From: Loxodes magnus
Taxonomy: Eukaryota; Ciliophora; Karyorelictea; Loxodida; Loxodidae
DNA: 64,000 nucleotides
Assembly: GCA_946699065.1 (NCBI GenBank)
Contig: CAMPDV010001317.1
Coordinates: 1 to 64,000, forward strand
Reading direction: 5' to 3'
This document shows positions 13,200-24,869 of this stretch, piece by piece (position 1 is the stretch's first letter; every line of letters starts with the position of its first letter). The position numbers and the translations under genes were made by a program. The notes below the pieces were generated by a model. The model saw nothing but the letters and a program-made list of their open reading frames with translations, had not been told where the DNA came from and did not search any database.

Positions 13200-14508
13200 A
13201 ATTCCGAAGAAGTATAAAGAAGTTAAGCAGAATATAATTACTTTGAGAATATATTAGAGAGTATAAAGGAAAGCTAAGAGGAAATAAGAGCTACTCCAAT
13301 ATAGACTGCCAAAGAAGAGAATAACAGTGAGGAAATCAAGCAGCTGCCTTAAATTACATTCAATAAACTAGGCAGATTTCAGAGCTAATTACATAGGAAA
13401 GCAGAAAATAACATCAGCCGCTTAGGTTCAGAGTAAAATCTACCTCGTTAATTTACATCTTTTACTCCTGATACCAATTTCAGGTTTTCTCTTTTTCCAT
13501 AAACAACTAAAATGTCTCCTATCAATTACATCAAATTAAATTTAAGCAAAGTATTTTGTTCAAAATTAGAAGAAGATAATAAAGTAAAAAATAATCCAGG
13601 AATATACAATACGAGGCAGTTAAATTTTGCTCAGAACAATGAAGTAGAGAAAGAAAAACCAGCTGATAAATAAGTTATATAAGCTGATTCTAAATCCTTC
13701 AGCAATTTTACAGGGAGCAAAATCTCACTTAATAACTACTGCCTAGGGAAATTAATTGGACGTGGTGCTTATGCGTCTCTGATTTATGGAAAAAACAAGT
13801 ACAGTGAACAAAAAGTGGCTATAAAAGAATATGAAAAGTTTAAGCTTATGGATACACATAGAATGAAGTCAGTAAATGAGAAATTTTAGTACTACAAAAG
13901 CTAAGGTATCCTAACATAGCAAAGCTATAAGAGGTAGTTAGTTAAAATAAGCAAATAATCTGGTAACTAAATATATGGATAGACCTGAATTGTATACATT
14001 TCTCAAAAACAAACTAAACGCAGATTCCAGAAGAAATCGCAAAAATGATAATTAAGTAGCTGCTATAAGCTCTGGATTATTGCTATGATTTAAACATTGC
14101 GCATAGAGATATTAAACTAGGAAATTTTCTGCTTTAGAACAATAAATCGGATTATTAGTTAGGCGTCAAGCTTATTAACTTTGTCTTTTCAACAAAAATT
14201 CCACCTGGTTAGAAGGTAGAAATGTTTTGATGCCCTTTTAGTTATATGTCACCTTAAGTAATTGGTGATAAAGAGCATAGCGGCTTACCAGAATATATTT
14301 GAGCAATTAGAGTACTTATTTTTGTTACCTTTAATGGATTTTATCCTTTCAGAGGGAAAACTGGCAAAGAACTTTACAGTTAGATTATGAAAGGTGATTT
14401 TACATTAGGAGAATACTTGATCGAAATTTAAAGGCTATTATAAATAGAATGCTTGTATTAAACTCTAGCAAACGACCGAATGTCAAGAAAATACTAAAAG
14501 ATCCTTGA
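13200..14508 (+). pseudogene. Ser/Thr protein kinase, degenerate (pseudokinase or pseudogene)
   Basis: A Ser/Gln/Asn-rich N-terminal part (with KEENNSEEIKQLPQ) leads into a CAMK/AMPK-like kinase domain from about 13738. Visible parts in order: glycine loop LIGRGAYASLIYG, the lysine motif KVAIKEYEKF, LVLQKLRYPNIAKL, the catalytic loop AHRDIKLGNFLL (Asp kept), the site of DFG changed to INF, SYMSPQVI in place of APE, FNGFYPFRG of subdomain X, and RPNVKKILKDPW at the end, where Trp is a TGA at 14506. A second TGA sits at the conserved Trp of subdomain IX (LPEYI, then Trp, then AIRVLIF). Two frame changes of one missing base occur near 13880 and 14417. Loss of the metal-binding DFG Asp argues against catalysis. 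The start is not fixed. Confidence 0.8.
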
Positions 14509-14519
14509 TTAACTTCAGC

Positions 14520-15280
14520 ACTTTCTGAAGTTAAAATCATATGATATTCATCTATCATAATTACAACTTTAAATTAATAACTTCAGTATTTTATAAGAAT
14601 TAACATAAGATATTTGGCAAAAGATAGAAATTAATAATTTAAGTAAACTAAGCTAATATAAGCAAAGGAACTTAAGTTACTATTTTAAAAATGGTTAACT
14701 AAATATAGCTTAATTCCTAATATTATTAAAAGTTAATTTACCTGGATTTTATAACTAATGAAACTAATAATAATCTTTCAAAAGCTTAAGATAGAGTTAT
14801 TATCAAACCTTTTAATTATTTATAAATGTTCTTTAAAGATCGAATTAAAGAGACAGTAAATTAAAGAGCCACTTAACCTTTTATTTACAATAGAACAGCT
14901 TAAAAATTAAACTAGGTAAAAGATTTTTTAAACTAGATTAAAAGTAAATCAAGCAAGTAACTTAATCTAATGTAATATGATCTATTATCATAATTAAAGT
15001 TAATAGCTATTATATTTAAATAAGTAGTAGCTTTAGTTAAAGTTATTATTATTAAAATGATTACTCTAAACATATTTATAATACTACTATTTACTATCTA
15101 TTACTAAAGTTATTAATTAAAGTAATAAAGCCCTTTAATCATATTGATATTAAGAGTTTAAAGTTTATTAATTAACTAATCTCTATTGTATTAATATGAA
15201 TAACGTTTGCTTATTATCTTATTGCTTAGTATATTATTATTTTAACAAGTTTATTGAGCTGTTTAAAAAATTATTAATAT
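14520..15280. other. intergenic, no gene seen
   Basis: Very A+T-rich sequence with short TTAA and ATTA runs. No frame carries motifs or balanced composition. Confidence 0.5.
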
Positions 15281-15289
15281 TAAATAAAT

Positions 15290-15770
15290 CAAATCTTTAT
15301 TTTCTTTACTAAGCTAAAAATCTATTATCTTCTCTTGGAATCTAAAATTATAGCTGTAGAAACTAAAATCTTGGTGTTGCTAAATTTCTGTTAAGATAGA
15401 AAAAGAAAGCTAATTCTTAAAAAATTTCCAAAATGATTATATTTTTAAAAATTATGAAAAGCTCTATGATTCTATTAGTTGATTATTAAAAGCAGAAACT
15501 CAAAAAATAGAGCTTATACACCAAACTCTTGCTTATTTAATGAAGCAGAGAAATAAAATCAAAAAGAAAATGAAATGAAATTTTAGTAAGTAATGAAAAG
15601 TATAGACCATAAGCCTTAATTCTATTAACTAAAAAGATTTGTAGTTAAAGATAAGAAAATTACGAGAAATTTTGAAACAGAATAAGGAAATTTCGTTAAA
15701 AAGTAGTGAAGGGAGATAGATAAAACAAGATAAGTTGAATAACTTAATAACCTTTATTAAGCTTATACTA
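15290..15770 (+). CDS. short coiled-coil ORF, function unknown
   Basis: A plus-strand frame reads KIEKESQFLKNFQNDYIF and LLKAETQKIELIHQTLAYLM, then after one frame change NEAEKQNQKENEMKFQQ, followed by basic sequence ending in REIDKTRQVEQLNNLYQ. The heptad-like spacing of hydrophobics among Lys/Glu suggests a coiled coil. It converges on the minus-strand gene that ends near 15740. The start is not identifiable. It could be the 3' part of a gene whose 5' half is lost. Confidence 0.45.
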
Positions 15771-17070
15771 GCTCCACTTTTTTGACTAATTTTTTAAAAT
15801 TTAATTGCATCTCCAATTTTTCTGATTACTAGGTAGATTTGCTGTCTAATTACTCAAAAGTTTGCTTATGATACTTCAAATCTGCATTCTTTAAAATGCA
15901 ATAGCTTTTAAAATGCTAGGTTAAATTTTCTAAAAATAGCTAAGATTTTTTAGCTTCATTTTTTATCTTATGACTAGAAATTTCTTTAATTTGAAGTAGC
16001 TTTAGAATCTTGTTCTTAAGAACACTCTCATTCTTAAAAATTCATTGAAGCTATTATTTTGAAGAATTACTCTTTTTCATTTTATTCAGTGCTTTCCTTT
16101 ATCTCTTAATATTTTAATTTCTAATAATTGTCAGAAGGTATATTAGATACTATGTAAGAAATTCATAGTTTTAAGTGTGGATAACTCTCTTTCCTTAAAG
16201 TGCTTAATTTTACATTTGCATATGTTTTTTATCATTACTTCAGTATGTTATCTTCTAGGTTTTCAATTAATTCAAGCAAGCCTGAGGAGATTCTTAAAGC
16301 CGATTTCTGTTTTTTATAAATAGATCTAAAGAGTTATTTCTTCTTACTCTAGTTATTAGAAGTTATACCAGGCAAAAATGCAAATAAAATGATAAATAAA
16401 TTGGTTAATTTTTATAAAATGCCTACCTAATTCAAACTTCTTTTAACTTTGCTAGATAAAATTTAGCCTTCTTAATTTTCCAAAGCAATTTACTTAAAAT
16501 TACTGTTACTAGAACTTAAATCACATTTCTCCTTTTAAATCCGCTCAAATATTTTTAATCTAATTAAAAAGTTCTGGTAGTGATTTTGTTTTTGCTGATT
16601 TAAGTTTAAAATCTCATAGACTGACTTAGAACTTCTAAAATTATTCTCATTCAAAATTTACTTAAGATCTGATTTTGTCTTATTATCTCTAACTTAGTTA
16701 CTCTAGCTTGCTATTTTAGCTAAGACAAATCTCTTAATGCCTAGAAATATTATGCTTTACATATTTGATTCTCAAATTTTCTTTAATTCATTTGCTATTC
16801 ACTCTGTAAGCAAGCCAAAAACTACTTAAGGAAGCAAAGCTAGAGATTTAAGTATTAAACTAAAACGATTTCTTTATATGATGATATAAATCTTCTGCTT
16901 AAAGGGTTATTTCTTTATATATCCAAATTCTACCTCAGATCAATTCCTCTTGCTTCAATAATGATTTGATCCTCATTCACTTAAGACAACTCAGTATCTA
17001 TATGTCCGATTTTTTATTAAGGACTACTCTATGTGAATATTATTAACCAATAATCTCATAGTAAAGACAT
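15740..17070 (-). CDS. coiled-coil protein, function unknown
   Basis: The ATG at 17070 opens MSLLWDYWLIIFTQSSPQ, followed by an acidic stretch with NEDQIIIEARGIDLRQNL. After one frame change near 16870 a single frame continues for about 780 bases, with LPQVVFGLLTEW, IANELKKIWESNMQS and KYQEIKESTEQNEKEQFF. A further change near 16090 leads to a C-terminal coiled coil with KYHKQTFEQLDSKS and SEKLEMQLNFKKLVKKVE. Trp is mostly TGA. No family is recognised. The start lies only 30 bases from the divergent plus-strand ORF at 17100, so the two may share a promoter region. Confidence 0.55.
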
Positions 17071-17099
17071 GATTCTACTATTTTGAACTAGATAATTAA

Positions 17100-18078
17100 A
17101 TGTCTTTGAGTAGCAAAACCATAAGCATTTTAAAATTAAAAGCAATTTATAGTTCTATAGACAGAAATAACCTTAATAAAGAGTCTAAGTTTACTAAAGA
17201 TCTAATTGCTTATAACTCTAAAATTCAATTAAGAGATTGTAAAAGTAATTGATTAAACTACCTAAATTATAATTGAAAGCTTAATAAGTATTATTATACA
17301 AACCTTTCAAGTTAGTATATTCATAGTAAATATGCCTTTATCTTAATAAAAGAAACTATTTCTTTTAATTTGTCTATAAAAAGAGGCTTCTATGTATATG
17401 CTTTTGAAATATCATTATTTTAAAATTTAAGTTGTATAATTTGGAAGGAGATTAAAGCTATAAATTTGGAAAATAAAAGATAAAAGTTTTAGGTGAAAGA
17501 AAATATTGTGTTTAGCCACCTAAAAGCAACAAAATATTATCTTAGAGAAAAAGATTAAATCAAAAATAGCTTAATAGACAGCTATAGAAAGATATATTAA
17601 AAAGCAACCATTTAGAATAAAAATATCTATAAGTAATTATTTACTTATAATTGATAGGCATTAATAATAAAGCTATCCTAATTCTTTTAAGAAGATTTAA
17701 TCTTAATCAAGCAATTAAAGTATAATTCAAAACATTTTAGTTATTTTAAAAGTAAAGGCAAGGATAAAAATAGTTTACCGCTATTTTTTATTATTATTAA
17801 TATATACAATTTAATAAAAAATCTATTAATAGTGATTACCTTTAAGATACTAAAGATAAATTAACATAATAAAGTTAAGCGATTGATATTATAAAGATTT
17901 AATTCGTTTTATATAAAAGAAAAACTTATTAGCAAGGAAATTATAAAAATAACTAAAATACATGAATCTATTGCTATTTGTTTGCTAGATCAAGAAAACA
18001 TTTTAAGCTATTTAATAAACTTAATGTTAAAGTTAGAAATAAAAAATATGTAAAAAATATTAAATAAAAGGAGCAATA
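17100..18078 (+). CDS. 5' part of a large ORF interrupted by retroelement A
   Basis: The ATG at 17100 opens a frame with few TAA/TAG codons, about 5% Gln versus about 10% expected by chance. It contains LNKESKFTKDLIAYNSK, KRGFYVYAFEISLF and ENILSYLINLMLKLEIKN. Four Trp codons are seen, three of them TGA. No domain is recognised. The frame reaches NKRSN just before the 15-bp target duplication of element A and can be resumed after it at 18661. If the element is removed together with one copy of the duplication, a single ORF of about 700 residues results. Continuity alone is weak evidence because nearly all frames are open in this code. Confidence 0.5.
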
Positions 18079-18660
18079 AGGAAAGAGATCTTAACGCCTT
18101 TTGGAATATGTCATAAAGTCAGATTAACGAATCCTAAAGCTAGCTTTAGAAACAGACTGAACTGGATAACAGACTCGTAAAGTAGAAGAGAAATTGTAAA
18201 CTTTTAAGAAAGAGTAAAGCGAAACTGGAGCTATACAAATGGAAATCGAAGCTTAGAAAGAGCAAACAAATCAAAGAAAATAATTCAAAATAAAAAAGAA
18301 ATGTTTCTGCTGTGGAAGCGTATGACATTTGTATCGGAAGTGTTAGAAATTCTAATAGAAATAAAGAAACTATTGGATTAAAGAACAACAAAAGAAGAAA
18401 AAAAGAAGAAGAAGCAAGAATGAAAAGAATGTATCGCAACCCGGATGGTTCAATATACAAGATTAAGATGGAACCAAGGCAAGTTAAAGGAGGGAAAACC
18501 TGGAAAAATCCGAGTTCCTAATCTCGCTAAAATTGGGCGACCCGAACTCTTTTATTTAACAGCAGGGAGTATGAACTGCTGTCTTCCTGATGGGGTTGGA
18601 AATCCCTAAAACGGAAAACTTAAAATTAATATTATTATTATTATTATAAAAGGAGCAATA
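18064..18660 (+). mobile_element. short retroelement A, CCHC ORF, ATT tail, 15-bp target duplication
   Basis: The direct repeat ATAAAAGGAGCAATA at 18064-18078 and 18646-18660 flanks a 567-bp insert. The insert starts AGGAAAGAGATC, carries one ORF, and has a G+C-richer 3' region with a short stem AGCAG/CTGCT. It ends in about seven ATT repeats directly before the right duplication. Target duplication plus a simple-repeat tail is the signature of target-primed reverse transcription, as for LINEs and elements mobilised by them. There is no reverse transcriptase or endonuclease, so it must be non-autonomous or 5' truncated. Confidence 0.8.
18108..18540 (+). CDS. gag-like protein with CCHC zinc knuckle (element A)
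   Basis: The ATG at 18108 starts MSQSQINESQSQLQKQTE, a Gln/Glu-rich coil, and continues after one missing base near 18165 as a Lys/Glu-rich coil. It reaches KCFCCGSVWHLYRKC, a perfect C-x2-C-x4-H-x4-C knuckle with Cys codons at 18302, 18311 and 18341 and His at 18326. The Trp next to the His is TGA at 18323. A very basic tail (KKKKRRRSKNEK) follows. About 145 residues in all. Such knuckle proteins bind nucleic acid, as retroelement gag/ORF1 proteins do. The frame break suggests this copy is damaged or misread. The exact stop is not clear. Confidence 0.75.
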
Positions 18661-19860
18661 CATAAATTTGGTTTAAAATCTGTGAATACATAGGTATTTA
18701 ATAAGAGCAAAGATAAATGCATCAAATAATTTAGGACAAAATTCTAGTAAGCTATTAATCCTCTGAAAGATAATCTTAACTAGTTAAAGCTAATTTAAAA
18801 ATATGATTGAAAATTAGCTATAATACAACTCATTAACACTTGACTTTTTTCATTTGTCTAGGCTCTGCAATAAAAGCAGCTTGCTCTTAGTAGCCATTTA
18901 ATTGAATGCAAGATATTAGCAAAATAATCTCAAATTAATCTATTGATATAGAAGTAGTTTGAGATCAAATTTTAAAGTTATAACGACAATAAAAGTTTGA
19001 ATAATGTATAAAATAAGGCAGAAGTTATTTTTTATAAAAGGATTACTAAATAAACAATAACTAGACATTTATCTAAAATATAGATTATATGATAACAGTA
19101 TTGAAAATACTACGTATAATATATAAAGGGAATAAATGCTATCATAGAAGTTTAAAATTAAATTGTTTATTTTTAAAAGTAAAAGAACGAAGTTAAACTA
19201 GCCAAAAGTATATGGATTACCCACAAATGGAGAATAAGAAATAATATTTATAAATAAATGATATTAATAAAAATTGTTATTATTGTGCATACGAATCTAA
19301 AACTTAAACATTGTGCAAGTTAATTGTTCTGAAAATTGAACCTCATATTTTAGAAAAGAATTATATAAAAAAGAATTTTGAAACCTTTGTGAAGAATCTA
19401 TACCTTAACAACGAGTTGATATTTAAAAGTTGTCTTTCATAGTTTATGTTTATATAGGGATTTCTTTACAATTCAAGATCTTTTTCAAATTAAAGTGCTA
19501 TAGAAGATTACTAAAAATACAGGGATTAAAAATATGTTTAACACATTTCTGAAGCATTAAAAATTTATTATTAGTCGCAGATTGATTAAAAAAATACGAT
19601 ATAACCTTCAAATATTTTAAATATCTTAAAATTTATTTACTTTATTCATAATTACTAAAATTACTAAGAATTTAAAGTATAGAAAGTTTAAAATATTAAT
19701 TTTGAAGTATTTCTTGTTTATCATTTTTATTAGCTTCCCTCTAATGCTTGCTCATTCTTTCATTATAATTGTAATGTTCTAATTTCTGATATTATTCTGT
19801 ATCCTTGTTGAAGTAATCTAAATAAAGATATATTTCCTTTAGCATTTAATGTTTTATTAT
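18661..19860 (+). CDS. 3' part of the ORF interrupted by element A
   Basis: After the right target duplication the frame of the 17100 ORF can be resumed: WFKICEYIGIQQEQRQ, IEVVWDQILKLQRQQKF, then NKNCYYCAYESKTQTLC, a possible Cys-rich site, and FETFVKNLYLNNELIFKSC, without a frame change for about 1.1 kb. The protein is hydrophilic with scattered Cys. No family is recognised. The last part becomes hydrophobic and very A+T-rich. A TGA near 19815 or 19857 is a plausible stop. Confidence 0.45.
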
Positions 19861-19875
19861 GAATATAAATTATTT

Positions 19876-22800
19876 AGTGATTTATCTAATAATTTTTGCA
19901 ATAATTTGTTATATTAAAATGATTATTAATTTGCTTGATTGCTTTTTTAGATATTATTTAAATTTTAATATTTTATTTATAAATTATTTAATCAAAATAA
20001 TATTATCATCTTATTTAAAATAAGGGGTTTATTAAAATAATAATAATGAGACTTAAGTTTAGATAAAGAGAGTTAGTATGATTTAAAGAATAAGGAAGAT
20101 AATAATTAGTAGACTATTAAGCTAAAAGTATTTCTACTATTAATATATTAATATATCTTTAATATATATCTTAATTAAATTAAAGAAAACTTCCTATTTC
20201 ACTTTAATTAAAAATATAAAATCATTAACTGGGACCAATCAAAATTTTAATAACTTAGAAATTTTAATTAAAATCTTATCTCCATCTAAACTAACTGAGA
20301 CACTATTCGGAAAAAGAAAGTTTAAGTCATAATGTTAAAAAAATTAATAGATATTACAAAGTTAAAGGCTTAAGACTTTAAGGGTTTACTGAAACTATTG
20401 GAAGCTATTATAATTTGAAAGAGAAAAAGAATTAATTGAGCAGAATAAGCGTAAAGCACTAAAATTATTCGCTAAAAGCAAAATCTAAGATGTTTAAATA
20501 AATAGAAAGTGTTACAATCATTTTGATCTTTAATTAGAGATCCAGAGGAATCATCATAAAAAGAAAAGAAATAATTCATTAAATAATTTAAAAATTAGCA
20601 AAAATAAATAAATTAAGCTGATTTAAGACCATAAAATGAGCTACAGCCCCAATTCTATAAATAGAAAGATAAAAATAGAATTTAAAGAAAGATATTTAAT
20701 GTAAGAAAAAATATAGGAAATAAGAAATAGATGAAGACAACTAAAATTAAATCAATCTAGAAAGCCAATTTTAATTTTCTCTAGTAAAATTTTGTTAGTC
20801 TGTACTGATAGAAAGTGACTGAAGGATTTTTAACAATGATTTCACAAAATTATTTAAGATATCTTTAGCTTAAATTAGGAAATTATAAAACTTACCTTTG
20901 GATCTTGCACAAACTGAAGAAATGTAAAAAAGATAAATGCCAGAATATAAATTTTTAATTTAACTATATTTAAGTTATTATTCTTAGCAATCTTTAAAAT
21001 ATAAACTTTATAAATAATAGGTAAAAGAAGCACTAAATAATCCATAACTACTAAATACATTTAATTATAAGGAAATGTCTATAGCTAAAATAATAAAATA
21101 TTATAACTAAATAAAGGAAATTAATAATAAAATTAAAGTTAAAAATAATAGCATTAGTAAGCTTTTATATGTAATTTAGCTAAGGCTTAATAACTATTAC
21201 TAAGAAGCTTAGTATTTTAAAGTAACTAATAAATTAAATATTCCTTTCTTAAGTTAATCTTAATCAATAGATATCTTATATTACTATTATTACTATTTAT
21301 TTTATTAGCATATTATATTTTACTTATTAAACTATATTTACATTAAATAATTGAATGAACTACATTAGCTGAAAGTTATCTTACAATATTAGAAAGATAC
21401 TAAAGATTTTCAAATAAAATATATGAAATATTGTGCTTGATACACAGCTAGAATAATTTAATATAAGATTATAGATATAATCACTAATATAACAAACTAT
21501 TATTAATTTATTTACCTCAAGTATTAAAAAAGTCTTAATTTTGGATGTAAGATTGATTAATAGAATATACAAGTTAAGTCTTAATTATTTATATGGTTGA
21601 CTCATAAGAAAGAATTTAAATAAAAATAAGAAATACTTATAAATTTAGAATAACAAACACAAAAATAAAACTTAGAATATTAAAACTAGATTGGTGATTA
21701 TTATTTCTATAGAACTAAGATCTTCCTTTAATTTTAAGATTCTTTTTTATTTAAATATATTGATATATTTAAATAACTTTAATTATCTCTTAACTTTAAT
21801 TCTACTCTAAAAATTTGCTTTAGATGTAATCTAGCTTAATAACTTTTTTAATTCTAATTAATTTTAAACATTTGAAAATAAAATAAAATGGATAATATTC
21901 AAATTACTACATAGAAACACTAGTCTATATCAAAAAGGAAAGATTAGAAAATAAAGAAGAGATGAAATATTAATCTTTCTATTTAAAATAATTAAATTGA
22001 TGGAGGATTCTTATTCTATAGTCCATCTGATAGTTTTGCAATTAAAAATACTAGAAAGACCCAATCTAAGTAAAAAGACCTGGAGCTAAAATAGAATTAG
22101 GAAATCAAGAGATGTCTTCAGCATATTTGCTTCTGATTAATCAAAGATTAAATTACATTTTATCTCCAAGAAAAAAAGGAATCTCCTTAAAAGTATAATA
22201 TTTATAGTAATAAAGAGTAGCAAAGACATTAATTTGGAACTATATTTCAATCCAAAAACAAGTAAAGACAAAAAATGATAAGATCTGAAGATTCTAATCA
22301 GAGTAGAACTAGTTTCGTGACATAAAGATGGGTTAATCTTAGTAAACATTGAAATATGCCCAAAATGTTTCAAGCTTGAAGATGTTTTAGGAAGAATCTG
22401 AATTTTTTATAACAGTCAAAATTTCGAAAAACACTAAGGTTTCTCAAAAATACTAAATTAAACTAAGTCACATTTAGTTCTTAAAAAGTAGAGTTTATGC
22501 ATATCCTATAACTAAAGAATACTGTAAGTATTATTTATTTAGACGCTAGAAAAATCCCTTTTTATTATAGAACATGCCAAGATTTTAGATCTTAAAGGTT
22601 CAAATGACTTAGTTCAATAGGAAGCTGAAAAAAATAGCAGATATTCAATCTAAAAAGCAATTATGAGCTTTAATGCAGATTCTATGAGATAATTATTACT
22701 TGACAGCTAAATTTTTAAGTACCTATAAATAGATATTAGAAATGAAGATTTTTCTTTTAACAAGCTTGACTTCAAGTGTTCTTAATTCCTCACAATTAAT
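19876..22800 (+). repeat. dispersed duplication, copy 1
   Basis: This block aligns with 42406-44990 on the same strand along most of its length. Anchors include the segment near 19990/42525, the ATGAGCTACAGCC start at 20636/43227, the 3' flank around GATTTCACAAAATTATT, and the ATGGA start at 21888/44468. Divergence is moderate with many small indels. Copy 1 has about 390 bp (about 22323-22714) that copy 2 lacks. No terminal repeats were found at either edge, so it looks like a segmental or gene duplication rather than a clear transposon. Confidence 0.75.
20290..20880 (+). CDS. small conserved ORF in the duplicated block, function unknown
   Basis: From the ATG at 20636 the frame reads MSYSPNSINRKIKIEFKERY and then SRKPILIFSSKILLVCTDRK before WLKDFQQWFHK. 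The second copy at 43227-43500 keeps the start and, after small indels, RKPIFISSNKILIACTNRK. Protein-level conservation between diverged copies supports coding. The KILLVCTDR segment recalls the first strand of a response-regulator receiver, but the downstream Asp and Lys sites are not visible, so this is not claimed. Coding may begin further upstream, at about 20290. Confidence 0.5.
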
Positions 22801-24600
22801 TTTAGAATTTGTAAGATAATATATAGAGTCCAGCTCTGATTAATAAAGTAGAGAAAGTTTAGTAAGTACTAGAGATAGTAATGCTTGAAAGGAAAAATTA
22901 TAATCTTAAGTGAAGATTATAAGTTTCTTAGTCATTTTTGAAGAATTAAAAAAGCAGATTCATGGAACTGAGTGCTAGCAGAATATTGATAGTTTTTAAA
23001 AAGTTAGATTAGTTACTTTAGAACATTTACCGACTGAAAATAGTCCTTATATAAATATGAAGAAGACCTTATAGTTTCCTTAATAAAATTTAGAAGCATC
23101 TGGATTATTTATTTAGCATAAAAAATTAACTTCTCCTGAATAATATTGAGTAATCAGTAACTCTAATTGAGCACCCAAAAATTAAAGTAGACTGAATTGG
23201 AACTTTTAGCATTCAAACTTAAATGAACGCTAAGTTTATGTAATTCTTAGAAGCTTTGATTTCAGATTATTGAAAAATAAAATTAAGAAAAATTGTAGAA
23301 AACAACTTTAAATAACTTAGTTGGGCTTGGGAGTTAATCTGATAAAAGATATCGAAACTATATTCGTAAAAGATATAAATGGCTACAAAATTTCAATAAA
23401 AGAAAAATTCACATTTCCTAATATATCTTGCTAAAAAATCTAAATCAAATGAAGGTTACTATAATAATATTATGGCTAGGAGGAAGCGTACCAACTAGTA
23501 CAAAATAAAGATTGTAGAAAAATTTGCTAAATTTAAGCAAAAAAATAATAATAAATTGTTTAAGCGATCTTTAAATTGCTTCAACTAAAATAAAGATTAA
23601 ATTGGTAGGAAGTGAAAAAAATTAGACACTAACTCCTTTAAATATTTGGAGGATTAAAAAAGATTATAAATAAATAAATATAATAAGCAAGAGTAAAAAA
23701 CAAATCACATGAAATAATAAGATCATTTTATTATTAGTGCCTTGTTTCTCATGAGGACTCAGGAATATTTTTTAAAAAGTTCTTCAAAAAAATGAGGAGA
23801 TATAGTCACTTAATTAAATAGACCTTAAAAAATATCTTGATTTAATTTAAGTCAAAACTTAAATTAAATCCAGGGCTGAAAAATATAAATTAAGTTTAGC
23901 AATTTAATTGAATAAAACAAAAGCTTTAAAAGATATAATATCAAGCCAAAAATTCTTAAATAAAATCTTTAAAGTTGCTTGAGAACATCTATTGGCTTTA
24001 AAACTTTAGGACTAATTCCTTTTGATAACATCACGAGAATATCAAATTATTATAAGATAGTTAAATTCATAGTCTTAATACCTTAGGGTACTTCAATTTA
24101 GATGATAGTATATTGATTTTTTAGGCTAGCAATTAAAGAATATAGAGAAGTAATATTTTGTTTAAAGATGATATCAATTTTTAAAAACAGCTCTATAATT
24201 ACTTGGTAAGCAAAATATTGATAATGAATATCTATAAATAATGATCATAAATCTACAAGCTGTAAATGTTAATAAGATAAGAGTTAATTTAATTATATAT
24301 AATAGAAGCTATTAAGTTAATAAATACTAATATATGAAAGATAACTTTCTAAGGCTTTTTAAATTAGTAGATTATTATTAAACATATACAAGTTGGATAT
24401 TAATAATACTAAGATAAATTAAAGATCTCTTCATTGAAAATAGGTTTTAATATACTTAAGAGTCTATTTTATAAATAAAATACTTTTTAATTATTTAAGA
24501 GTATAATAGAGAAATTAACGATGTAAAGCCAGTCCTAAATATATAAAGCGTCGCTTAGATCTTTTTATTTAAAGTGATTTACTTATTTTATTATGTATTA
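21888..24600 (+). CDS. large protein of the duplicated block, function unknown
   Basis: The ATG at 21888 (context AAAATAAAATGGA, kept in the second copy at 44468) opens a frame with DGGFLFYSPSDSFAIKN. It continues through the part unique to this copy (LVNIEICPKCFKLEDVLG, IIEHAKILDLKGSNDLVQ), then SPYINMKKTLQFPQ, KDIETIFVKDINGYKISIK and, near 23.8 kb, RAEKYKLSLAIQLNKTKAL. Several one-base frame changes are needed. Composition is convincingly coding, with TGA as Trp, but no known domain could be assigned. The 3' end lies somewhere before the end of the convergent minus-strand gene. Confidence 0.55.
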
Positions 24601-24869
24601 ATGACAGTTAAATGATAACGAATTATTTTATTGTAAGAATGAAATCTAACTATAGGACAAGTTAAAATACTTAACTAGGTGAAGGGTTAATATCGAAGAT
24701 ATTAAAGTTAGAAAGATTGTTTAGTAATATAATTCAATAATGAGACAAAGAATATTAAATTTAAATCAAATATTAAAGAATCTTCACAGTTAAGGTATAA
24801 CGACATAAGATACTTTTGATACGAATTTAGTTAAAGTTAGTCACTTCAAATCCTCTAAACTTATTTTAA

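Noticed and set aside
18312..18521. 69-residue standard-code plus ORF
   Set aside because: It is a shadow frame of the CCHC protein, which reads through TAA, TAG and TGA in the neighbouring frame.
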